From Nageia nagi (taxonomy: Eukaryota > Pinophyta), in the NCBI GenBank assembly GCA_050084985.1, contig JBITNC010000001.1:97464001-97528000 (forward strand): 64,000 nucleotides of DNA, written 5' to 3'. The notes below the pieces were generated by a model. That model was given only the letters and a program-made list of their open reading frames with translations. It was not told the origin of the DNA and did not search any database. This document shows positions 48,401 through 58,989 of the stretch, piece after piece. Within the stretch, counting starts at the first letter, position 1; every line of letters starts with the position of its first letter. Both the position numbers and the translations under genes were made by a program.

Positions 48401-49337
48401 GTGTGTAATTTGAAAAATAGTTCTTATGTGGAGTAGCATGATATGAAGCACCCGAATCAAGAACCCAATAATCATCATTCTTTTCATTAGACATGATTAA
48501 AGCATCTTGAATTAATTCACCAACAATATTTGCCTCTTGGTTACTTGTGCTTTCATTATTATAATTACTACTTTCACTTTCTTTTCCTTTTCTATTCCAA
48601 CAATCCCTTTTAATGTGACCCTTTTTACCACAATGCCAACATTCCAATTTAGTTTTACCTTTTGATTTTGACCTTCCTTGCGATTTGCTTCTTGACTTGC
48701 TTCTCCTTCTTTCCTTTGATCTTACTCTTGCCTCTACTGTGAGAGCAGCATTGGAGCATTCTCCCGTGGATTTTCTCCTCATGTCCTCACTAAGAATTGT
48801 TCCAACAACTTCATCAAAGACCAATTTTGCATTAGAAGAAGAATTACTAACAGCCATAACAAAGCTATTCCAACTATCTGGAAGTGAACATAGATTTAAC
48901 AAAGCTCTTACTTCATCTTCAAATTCTATTTTTACTGAAGTTAATTGATTTGTGACTGTGTTAAATTCATTAACATAGTCTTGAACTGAACTACCTTCAT
49001 TCATCTTCATGTTAAACAATTTCTTCATTAAGTATACTTTGTTTGAGGCAGATTGTTTTCCATACATTTTAGCAAGCTTATCCATTACACCTTTAGTAGT
49101 TTTTTCATTGGAAATATTGAAAGCTACACTAGAACTTAAACAAAGTCTTACAGCTCCCAAAGCCTTTCTATCCAACAAGTTCCATTCTTCATCACTCATA
49201 GAAGTGGGTTTCTTACTCTTATCTTCTAGAGGTTAATAGAGATCCTTTTGGTAGAGGTAGTCTTCCATTTGCATTTTCCAAAACTGAAAACCTTGCCCAT
49301 TAAATCTTTCCACCTTCAGCCTCCCTTCTTCTGCCAT
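45459..49337 (-). pseudogene. COPIA-2 Gag-Pol polyprotein with three stops and a damaged RT site
   Basis: The start is the ATG at 49337 (product MAEEGRLKVERFNG), 80 bp after the PBS. The frame runs without shifts to 45459, 1293 codons, a normal Tnt1-type length. Stops are TAA at codon 35 (49233-49235), TAG at codon 490 (47868-47870, just after HTDVWGPA) and TGA at codon 836 (46830-46832, before RYKARLVVKGF). Domains in order: gag; CCHC knuckle CWHCGKKGHIKRDC from residue 233; protease DSGA with Asp294; integrase HHCC and core (SDNGGEF, PQENGVAERMNRT); RT; RNase H (STTEAEYVA, ending ADMFTKVV). The RT box reads YVYD instead of YVDD: the first catalytic Asp, residue 975 (46413-46415), is Tyr. 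At least the first two stops fit single C-to-T changes of Gln codons. It is inactive. Confidence 0.95.
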
Positions 49338-49401
49338 AGTGCTCTTCCTGGTTTCTAATCTACACACAAGATTCACCAACAAAATCCCAACACAACAACA
49401 A

Positions 49402-49413
49402 GCTCTGATACCA
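49402..49413 (-). promoter_or_regulatory. COPIA-2 primer-binding site
   Basis: GCTCTGATACCA, complement of TGGTATCAGAGC, two bases from the 5' LTR. Confidence 0.95.
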
Positions 49414-49415
49414 CT

Positions 49416-49961
49416 TGTTAGGATTTAATAAGTTTATATAAGCAAGAGCATTAGTAATTCTCTTACTCCTTAGCAAAAGAAACAACATTCAAAGCATACT
49501 ACTGAAATCAAATAACCATGAACATCAATCACACAAAGAGAGACACAAGAGATAACGTGGTTCACCTAATGTAGGCTACATCCACGGAGAAGCTTTCAAC
49601 CCTTTTGCATATCATTCTTCAAAGTCCTCCAAGCAACAAACTAGCAGCATAACCTTGCTACAATCTTCACTTTGGAGTTACAACAAAACCTCACTACAAT
49701 CTCTCTCTCTCAACAATCACAATCTACTTCACAATTGCTGTCAAAACTACAATAATGCATGCCTCAACTCAAGCCTCTTATTTATAGGTACAAACTAACC
49801 CAACTTAAACCCAAGTTGGATCAGGAAGGTCGTTAGGTAACCCCCAACCCTTCTATAACTGATAAACAGGTGTCATGGCTTCTTGGCAACTGAAATTTGG
49901 TGTTAAATAGAAAGAAACTGCTCTCTGTTTTCTAACCGGTTGTAGTCTCCATTTTCTAACA
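49416..49961 (-). repeat. COPIA-2 5' LTR
   Basis: 546 bp. Same ends as the copy at 44853 and nine differences by eye. It is followed by the TSD AAGGG. Confidence 0.95.
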
Positions 49962-51941
49962 AAGGGTTCATTCCTTCATCATAATTTTAGGATAAAGATG
50001 AAGAGGTTCAAGTGGGTTCATTGATAATATTATTTACCTAGATAAAAATCATGAGGCTTTCCCCTTGGACTAATACAAGTGATTTATGAGATGACATAGG
50101 ATCATCGATATGCATGGGAACCTTATATTATATCCCATATTTGCCATGATTTGCATAACTTCATCATGGTGTAGAAGAGCAAGGAGAGAGTGACACATTC
50201 ATTTGTGCTAAAGTGTTGGAATATATGAGCATATCACTATGGTTAGGCCTAGAGAAATTCCTATGTATGGAATAGCTCCTAATCATCTGATGTGGTATCA
50301 ATGGAAAAATCATGGGAAGATCACATAGGTACACAAGATCATGGAGGCTTAAAGGAAATTCATTGATGGATTGATGGGTGGTAAGTAACTTACCATGCAT
50401 GGTTTAGTTTCTTGGTTTATTAGTTAAGGAGAGAAACTAACATATGACTTTGGTTTAGTAGGATATGTGATTTACAGACTCTATACAAGGCTACCTTATT
50501 TTCCTAATGAGCTAAGGGATGAGCTAGATTTGTAGTGCATACTAGGCTACTTACAGATACAAAAGACCTTCATAGATTTTTATATAGATGAGAGGGTTAT
50601 GAGGCAATTTTACAAGAGATAAGGCATTCCCTTGAAATGGAGGTTCATGGTAAGGATCAAGAGATATAGGGTGTATAACCCTAATTTCTATGAGACACCT
50701 CCCAAGTGGGAGGAAGAGTGGAAACCTCTTCAAGATCATGGGTTGGGGAGTGATTCATACAATGAGGGGATAATAATCCTAATGGATCATAGTTTGATTA
50801 GGATTACTTAAGATGGTGGGCTAAAGTGAGACCCGATCCACTCAGACTATATGAATTGGAGTGATTAGCAGAAGATATGAAGGGTGAGGCAGAGGAAGAT
50901 GAAGAAGGGGATGATGAGGAAAATGAATATGTGCACATGGAGGAGCCACTATAACAAGAATATTAAGGAGGATGGGATGTCCCCATTGGGATTCCCATCA
51001 TAGAGATATAACAATAACTTGATAATGAGCTCCATAAGTATACTTATTTATGTACCTACAAGTTAGTATGCATGCAATAATAATATGACTAACAAACATG
51101 TTTTGTTTTGGTTTTTCATATCAAACTAAGTTGGACATGGATTCTAAGAAGGTGTTAAGGAAACAAGTGGAGGAAACACTAGCAATGTTGAAGGATGAGA
51201 CTACTATAAAGGATCAAGAGATAGAGGGGATGAAGATGATACTAGAGCCTCTAAAGCATAGTATGGAGATTCTACACAAGATGCATCAAGATTCACAAGA
51301 ACACAACTTCCTAGGGATTATGGATCATGTTATTGAGCATAAAAAAGAATATAAAGGAACTACTAATTGAGAAGGGATACCAACAATCTCATCTTGTATT
51401 TTTGGAGGACCAAACCATACTGAAGAGGCCCAACCTGAGCAGGATGACCTCAAAGTCTAAGAGCTTCAGCAGTTCTAGGAGTCACCATGGTACTACTAGC
51501 AATGTTAGCATAGGGAATTGAATTAGGTGTGTGGTTGTATGGTCTTATGGTTGAATGTATCTTTTGGAAAAATATAATGTATTACCCTTTTTTTTATTAA
51601 AATCGTTGAAATATATTATTATCTATATATAAAATGTGTTATGAAATGGTTTGATTTAATAAGGATATTATACTTGTTTTGAATTGGCTAAGTATTAGGA
51701 TATGTGTGATTACTAGCTATTTAATTTATTTAATGGTTAAATAATGAATATGATGGCTTACAAGTTCCTCATGTAAAGAGAACTTACCATAAATGTGTAC
51801 AAAAAAATCAACACTACACAACAAAAAATCCTCCTAGGGGTGAAGTTATCATCATAAATATGAATTCAACATAAGAATTCAAATTTCACTCCCCCTTGAG
51901 GGAAAATTCACAAACCTAATAGAATCTTTAAGCTTACTAAA

Positions 51942-54900
51942 CTAAGCTTCAAGAAGGGCTTGGTGAACAAATCAACAAAATTCAGGGTAGATGAATAATA
52001 CTTCAAGTGTATGATGTAATCTAGAACCTTCTACCTAATGAAATGGGCTTGGATTTTCACATCTTTTGTTCTGTAATAGAAAATAGGATTCATAGCCAAA
52101 GAAATAGCCAACTAATTATCTAAATAAATCAGATATGGGCTAGCTTGCTCATACCTAATTTCTTTTAGAAAATGTCTAAGCCAAATAGCTTCTTGGGATG
52201 CAACAAACATGGATCAATATTTGGCATTTATGATGGAAAGATAAATAGTAGGTAACTTATTGGAAGCCCAAGAGATAGCACCTAAACCAATTCTAAATAC
52301 ATATGTAGAGGTTAATATTTTTTCATCTCTATCTCCCTTATAATCAGAAGCTGATAACCCTGAGAGAACAAACGAGGTTAACTTGAAATACTTGAGAGCA
52401 AGATCCTTTATCCTTGCAACATAATTTAAGATATGCTTAACAACATTAAAGTGCTCAACATATGGTTTCTACATAAATTGTACCATCAAATTCACTACAA
52501 AGGTAATATCCGACCTAAAAATAGTTAAATAAAGAAGACTACTAATTAATTACCTATAAGTTATAGCATCTACCAACTGAGAGTTGGAGATAAGAGATAC
52601 AATGATTCAAAGAGAGATTAGGATTGTAGCATATTTGCACTCTACCATTCCAAACTTTTGTAATATATTTGATATATACTTATATTGAATAAGATAAGTA
52701 CAATCTTTGTATTGGTACACTTGCATTCCAAGGTAGTGGTGCAAGAGACCAAGATCAATCATTTGAAATATTGCCTTAAAGTTTGGATATGCACTTTTAA
52801 ATGATCTCATCATTATTCTGAGTTATTAGAAGATCATCCAAATAAAGAAGAATCAAGAACACTTATTTTCCTTGACTGAGCACATATAGATCAAATTCAA
52901 AGAAGCATTTGGAGAATCCAATGTCTGCAAAGTATCCTAAAATCTTCTTATACCAAGATCTAGGTGCTTTCTTAAGTACATATAATGACTTATTTATCTT
53001 GCACATAAATGAATCTTTTCCTTTCATAATAAACCCTTTAGGTTGATTCATGTAGGTTTCCACATCTAAATCACCATTGAGAAATACACTATTGACGTCA
53101 AATTGAAAAACATTCCATCTTTGAGCTACTAAAAAAGCAAAGATTATTCTGATAGTGGGCATCTTTACCACATGAGAAAAGGTTTCTTCATAATCAACCT
53201 TGTATTTTTGAGCAAGACCTTTGGCCACTAACCTTGCCTTGTGTTTCTCAATATCCCCAACTAAATTCTACTTAACTTTGTAGATCCACTTATTAAAAAT
53301 CACATTCTTCTCATTAGGATAAGGAACCAAGTACCAAGTTTCATTTTTCATAAGTACCTCATACTCCACTTTCATGCCTTTCATACAACACTCATGCTTC
53401 GAAGCTTTCTTGAATGATGAGAGCTCATTCTTATTATCATTTTTAGAAAATAAGGATTTATTCAAGGTCATACTCCTTATTATCCTATGAGTTGAAGAAT
53501 TTTTCTCCTGAGGTGACTTATCTATAATGATATCCAACCAGCTAGTGGCAATTAAAGAGTAATATGGATCATCATCTTCATTAGAAGTAGATTCTTTAGG
53601 AAGTTTATTGAACTTTACATCCCTTGATACGAACATTACTCTATAGGATGGAGAGTATAGCCTGTAGCCTATATGCTAACTATCATAATCCATAAAGATG
53701 CATTTTTCATCTCTTTTATCCAACTTTTTCTTTTTCTCAAAATAAATGTAGAATAATACTTCACAACCAAACACTCTAAGGTGAGAAATGTTAAGTTTTA
53801 TTCTTGTTCAATCCTCAAAAGAAGTTTTACCTTCAACAACTTTTGTGAGACACCTATTAAAGGTGTAAATTATAGTTCTCATAACTTCACCCCATAAGAA
53901 ACTAGAAAGATTTCCCAACATGCAGCTAGCCATCTTTATGATTATCTTATTTTTTTCTTTAAAGCAACACCATTTTGCTTAGAAGTGTAAGGAATCATAA
54001 ACTACCTCTTGATTCTATACTTAGCATAATAGAAGTTAAACTCATTCCTATTATAATCTCTTCCATTATTTGATATCAACATCTTAATTTTAAGGTTAAT
54101 TTATTTTCAACTAAGGCCTTAGGTTTGATTCTTGTGCTCAAGTAGATAACCAAATATCATCTTACTGAATTCATCAATGAAAGTTAGGACATAAGATGCT
54201 TTTCCAAGTGACTTAATCTAAAAAAAATCTATCAAATTTGAATGCATAAGCTGAATAGGTTGATATGCCCTTGTTATCTTTTCTTTTTCAAACTTTTATC
54301 TATATATCTTATCTAGGATGCACTTTTCATAAAAACCAATTGAAAGTGAAAATGAAGGTAAACCTTTCACAAGTTCTTAGTCTTTCATGACTTGAATACT
54401 TTTATGGTTAAGGTGCCCTAAATGTTGGTGCCAAATATTGCCTCTAAGGAAAATATTTGTAGCAAGACACATATTTATTAGAATTTGATTCATAATGTAG
54501 AGATCATCTTTCACTAATCCTTTAACCAAAGTGTAAAGTCCCTTCTTAATGCACCAGAAGTGTGAGTTGAACTCAAATGAGTACCCTTTTCTTGTAATTT
54601 GAATTACAAAAAGAAGGTTCATAATGATCTTAGGAACTTAGAGCACATTTTCAAGAACCTTATTGTGAATCAACACACTCATAATACCTTAAACTTTAAG
54701 GATTGTATTATCATCTATCATAACTACATCCTTTCTATACTTGTAAAAATTTTCAAACTTATCCTTTTCAAAACATAGGTGATTAGTGCATCCAAAGTCA
54801 ATAATCTAATCAGTTAAGAAAGTGAGAGTCATGGAGTAGAGTCCAAAAATAAATTTAGCTTTTATATTCTTCTTCCCTTTAAAGTTCTTTACATTTTCAT

Positions 54901-55731
54901 TTCCCTTGTTCTTTTCTTCTCTTTTTTTTGAAGCAATCAAATTCTTTATGACCATATCCACCATAAAAATTATAATTTTCATCGAATTTTACCTTGAGAT
55001 TTGATTTTCTTACCTTGCCTTTTCCATCTCTTTGTTTGTTGTAGATGTAGTTATTTCCCTTATTCTCAAACTTGCTAGAGGTAGCAAAAAATGATTTCTT
55101 TTAATGCTTGAACTTCTTCTTAAAAGGAGTTTTGGTTTTTTTAGAGTAATATCATTATCCTTTGGAGAAGATATCAATATCTTTTTGTTGAGAGTTTCCT
55201 CATTCTTCAGAAGGAGACTTGAAAGGTTATCAAGAGAGAAGATTTCTTTTTTATCATCAAGCATAATCTCAATAACTATCATAAAGTTACTAAAATTTGA
55301 AGAAAGATTTTGAAGAATTATGAAGACTATGAACTCATCATTGATTCAATTGCACCCATAACTAACAAGTTGGATCCTAAGATCAATAATTTTATTCAAA
55401 TAGTTAGAAACATTTTCATCTTCCCTTTGATGAGATTGAAGCAACTTTTGAAGAATGGTGAATCTTCTAGAAAATTTGGACTTTAGATAAATTTTTTTGA
55501 TGAAGAAATCATAAGCAGTATTTCATATGACACTACATAAAAAATCATGGAGGTTATCAACTCATTCTTTGTGTTATATGTCTCAAGTGCCTTCTCATTT
55601 ATAGGAGAAATTAGGTTCTCATTAATTATTTGTCATAATTTTCTTACTTGTAATTTAGCTTTCATCTGAGGTTCTCATATACCATAGTTGGAACTATCGA
55701 GAATGTACTTGAGTAATAAGGTATCTCTCAT
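51942..55731 (-). pseudogene. COPIA-3 Gag-Pol relic
   Basis: It is colinear with COPIA-1 gag-pol but full of stops and shifts. Readable pieces include gag (55010-55282 and upstream to an ATG at 55731), the integrase zinc region (54377-54622, WHQHLGHLNHKS), the linker (53268-53636, SRDVKFNKLP), RT palm (52863-53228, QFDVNSVFLNGDLDVETYMNQP) and the region after the catalytic box (52607-52813, YLGMQVYQ). It ends in FTKPF-type sequence before the stop at 51942. It is from the same family as COPIA-1 but much older, with no chance of function. Confidence 0.9.
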
Positions 55732-55979
55732 TTCCTACATAAGAATGTGAAAGTGTTAACCCATGTAAGCATGTGGACTAAATTAATCAATTTTACTGTT
55801 TAGTTTTAAACATTCATACATGTTTAAATAGAACAACCTTATATGTTAACTTTGATAAAAGGATATGCTTAACTTGTTAAACAAACTTCACATGTGCAAA
55901 GGTTTACAATAAAATCCTATATATCTATTATTTTATTATCACTAAATACCATAGATGTAGATGGATAAAGTTGAAGCTT

Positions 55980-56270
55980 ATTTTTTATCTAAAATTAGGC
56001 CTTCACTTGGATGCCCGCAAGGTGGAGTCCAGGTCCTACCAATCCTCAACTAGTTTACTGTTGTGTTAGTAATATACTCTCGTAAGGAGTACTAACTATA
56101 TGGAATTATGTACAAAATAACAAAGGACTTAAAGGCAATTAAGAAGTATGAACTTTTCACCATTTGGATCATGAAACTGAAGGCTCCAGTATACTTTGTC
56201 CTCACCTTATGGCTTCTCAAATAAATCATATTGTAGAATATACATGTGGATCTGTTTTATTTAGAAGGTT
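55980..56270 (-). promoter_or_regulatory. COPIA-3 copy of the conserved leader block
   Basis: In reverse it matches COPIA-1 29990-30470, for example GCCCGCAAGGTGGAGTCCAGG (56012) and CTCACCTTATGGCTTCTC (56201). It lies 250 bp before the gag ATG. Confidence 0.55.
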
Positions 56271-57239
56271 GCACTTTCAAATATTTGCATTTTTTGTATA
56301 AATAAATAAAGAAAAGATGCAAAAATATAAAAGAAAGTACGTAAAAAAGATACATCATCCATTAATAATATTGAAACCTAAGAGTTCAATGGATTTTGTT
56401 TACTAACCTCTAAAGGACATCTTTACATAATTCTATAATTTGCACAAGTCTATTCACAACTTTGCATAAATAATTTTATCTAAAAATGAATACTAAGAGA
56501 GACATCAAAAAAGATTCTAAGTAATAGACTTGCATCATTTGCATAAAAGATTCTAAAATTTTAAGAAAAAAAATATTTATAAAAGAAAATTCCCCCTTTT
56601 TTACTTAAAATTGATCTTAAGCACATGATCCCTTTAATAAACACTTAGGTAAAAAAAAAATTGCTAGTTTAACTTAGAAAAGAAGTTAACTTTTATTACT
56701 AAGGAATAAAAATGCCAAAAAACTTTCCACATTTTTACCTAAGCAAAGAAGGTACTTAAAAAATGCATAAAACTTTCCCTTCTAAAAAAAAGGTTACCTT
56801 TCAACATCAAAAGCTAAAAAAATGCAACTTTTAAGTAAAAAAAATTCTTCATATTTTTCCCATAAATTTAAGCACTAAGGAAAATTACATTAAAATTTTT
56901 ACTTTAGTATATGATAATGTTAAAAAAAATTCCTTTGTTAACACTTGAAAATGTCAAATTTTCACTATAAAGTATTAATCAATTTAAACTTAAAAAATTA
57001 ACTAAGTAAAAAAAATGCCATATTTGCACTATCAATTTACTTGCAATTTGATCAAGGAAAAAAACTTTTACTTGTAGTCAATTTGATCATATATTCCAAA
57101 AATATATGAATGTTGAGGGAAAAAAAAATTGTTCTTTCGCGACGATAGTTCATCGACGGGGATAGATAAAAAAAACATGATGCCTCCAAAATAACAACCG
57201 TCTCTAGGTGTTAATTACCATAAAAATATCATTTTTTTT

Positions 57240-57377
57240 GTAGCAGCTGCCTCTATTTTTTTGTAACAGCTTCCTGTATTTATTTGTTACAGTCGCCTAT
57301 ATTTTTTTGCAATAGCCGCCTCTATTTTTTGTAACAGCTGCCTCTATTTTTTTGTAACAGCCACCTCTATTTTTTTT
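57240..57377 (-). repeat. Six-unit 23-bp tandem array in the COPIA-3 leader
   Basis: Six units of 22-24 bp with plus-strand consensus GTAACAGCYGCCTCTATTTTT(TT) start at 57240, 57263, 57286, 57309, 57331 and 57354. A CpG-containing stretch (TTCGCGACGATAG, 57138) lies beside it. The units are direct repeats with no unique spacers. Confidence 0.9.
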
Positions 57378-57845
57378 GCATATATGTAAAAACGAAATCC
57401 TTCATAAAATTAGATATATTTTTTGAACAAAAAATTCCTTTATTGCTATTTAATAAAAAAGTAAATTTTGTGTAAAAAAATGCAAACTTTCTATTTAAAA
57501 AAAAAAGTCCCTCTTTTTTATTCAACAATAAATAGCTTATAAAAACAATTCTAATTTTTTTCGTATATTAATCTTTTTAATAAAAAATTAGCAATATGCT
57601 AAGTAATTTTGAAAAAAAAAAATTGCAATTAACACAAAAAGTTAGTATAAACAAAAAAATACATCATATTACTATTTTTTAACCATATTTTGTAAAAAAA
57701 AAAGAACTAACACATAACACAAGATATGTTAGTATCATTAATGAAATAATTCAAGAAAAAGAAAGGAGGTTATACCTAATCTTGAGTTTACCTCACTAGA
57801 ATGAATATGAACCTCCAAGATGTTGAAGAAGAACCTCCACACCAA

Positions 57846-57857
57846 GCTGTGATACCA
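57846..57857 (-). promoter_or_regulatory. COPIA-3 primer-binding site, one change
   Basis: GCTGTGATACCA on the plus strand: the Met PBS with a single substitution, two bases from the LTR. Confidence 0.88.
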
Positions 57858-57859
57858 AA

Positions 57860-58358
57860 TGAAGGAATAAGGACTAAACACTCATTTTCTAAATGCTCAA
57901 GATTATATGAAAGCTCACTCAATCAACAATATTCATAGGCCAATCTCAAAAATGAATGCAAGATATAAAGTAGTTCCTTCAACTAAGAGTACATTCACTA
58001 ACTAAGATCTTTCTTCATTCACCAAGACAACTCTCTTACAAGATCTCTTTCTTCCTCTCCTAACACTAATCTTAGAGCATAACTTTTCTTCAAGTTTTTT
58101 TGAAAAGTGATCACAAGGGGAAGCCCTTCTATTTATAGGCCAAAATCCTCCCTTGGGTCACCCTTTTAACCATTGTACAAAGACATGACATGCTACACCC
58201 TTTTACTCAAGTGGCATGCACATGAGATGGAGTGTAGGACAAATTACATTATCATATTCACTTAAGTACTTAACGTATCTAGAGATACCTTTTAGTATTA
58301 GTGAAATTATAAGAAGAACATTACAAAACCTTACAATAATGCATTATATATTCCAACA
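57860..58358 (-). repeat. COPIA-3 5' LTR
   Basis: 499 bp. Plus-strand ends are TGAAGGAATAAG and TATTCCAACA. The TATA region CTATTTATAGG is at about 58129. It is closest to the LTRs of element B and 63439 (shared ACATGAGATGGAGTGTAGGAC-like segment) and less close to COPIA-1. Confidence 0.92.
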
Positions 58359-58363
58359 TGTAA

Positions 58364-58989
58364 TTAGGGGAATGTGAGGGGGAAATGATCCTAAGTGTCC
58401 AAAATGAATTTAAAGACAAACTTCAAAGTGAAACCATGTTCAGGCTATTTGGAATGATGGTGGGAGATAAGAAATTTTTCACCGTGTGAGAAATATGATA
58501 AGGAATCTAGTGCAAATGCTAGTATAACAAATAGGAAACAGAGCTAGGTGCTACCTCTCTAGCACTAGTTTGATCCTCCACAAAAGTTTTAGCGTAAGGA
58601 AATGATGATAGGTTGAGAACTTACAGATGGGCCTAAATGAAAAATTATCAAATGGAACTAGGTTAAATTTTTCTTAGTAAACAATGACAAATCCATACAA
58701 GGTATAAGGTATGACCTCTAAAAGGATATGAATGAGATCAATGTACTGTTTGATTCCTAACATTTGGTAAGAAGGCCAGCACATGTTCATTTCAACGCCC
58801 ATGCAAAGCTAAAAATGGATATGGGGGTGTGACTCCTAGTGTTTAACAGATGCCCCCAGTGTGGCAAAGATGAAAAATAGATGGATTGCATCCTAGCATG
58901 GATGCGAGGATCTAGTGGGAATTTGAACACAAAACTAAAATAAATACACTTATACTATTGCATACATATCAAAAATCTATGAATGAAAA
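58364..58989. other. NEST-T internal sequence without a recognised gene
   Basis: This lies between the COPIA-3 insertion and the gag relic, where pol would be expected. I found no protease, RT or integrase motif on either strand. A plus-strand stretch near 58840-58900 is somewhat GC-richer but has stops. Confidence 0.4.

Larger units (their letters stand above)
44853..49961 (-). mobile_element. COPIA-2: complete Tnt1-like Ty1/copia element (TSD AAGGG)
   Basis: 5.1 kb. LTRs are 546 bp each with nine mismatches counted by eye, flanked by AAGGG at 44848-44852 and 49962-49966. A Met PBS and a GTGGGAGAT purine tract are present. The internal region has one long gag-pol frame with no indels but three stops. 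Its layout and short LTRs, the AAGTGGGAGATTGTTAG junction and the protein blocks resemble the Tnt1/Retrofit branch of copia. It lies within the PMD-like relic of NEST-T, so it is younger than that element. Confidence 0.95.
44470..51530 (+). pseudogene. Plant-mobile-domain-like gene relic, antisense in NEST-T, split by COPIA-2
   Basis: At about 44629-44757 the plus strand reads MERWFKRTNTFHLPTAEITIV and then an I..IL.IPMKG block ending in a stop. This matches the plant mobile domain pattern RW...T.TFHLP.GE.TITL.DV..L.GLP..G. COPIA-2 (44853-49961) cuts the relic shortly after. Beyond it, short open pieces continue (VRPREIPMYGIAPNHLMWYQW near 50240). An Asp/Glu-rich run lies at about 50878-50955. 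A predicted coiled coil, MDSKKVLRKQVEETLAM..., lies at 51130-51369, perhaps after an intron. In-frame stops abound, so it is dead. PMD proteins occur in host factors of the MAIN/MAIL type and in transposons. Here it lies between where pol would end and the 3' LTR, on the opposite strand. The domain call is mine and not searched. Confidence 0.5.
51765..58358 (-). mobile_element. COPIA-3: degenerate relative of COPIA-1 lacking its 3' LTR
   Basis: On the minus strand, a 5' LTR (57860-58358), a PBS, a leader with a 23-bp repeat array, the conserved leader block, and gag to RNase H are followed by the post-pol purine box (CAAGGGGGAGTGAAAT on the minus strand near 51893) and one copy of the 3' UTR repeat unit. 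Sequence similarity to COPIA-1 fades at about 51765, inside that unit, and no 3' LTR follows. The 5' LTR flank is TGTAA (58359-58363) with no partner found. It inserted in NEST-T and later lost its 3' end by deletion. Confidence 0.85.

Noticed and set aside
57240-57377. CRISPR-like short repeats
   Set aside because: The units are back-to-back direct repeats without unique spacers, in a plant retrotransposon leader.
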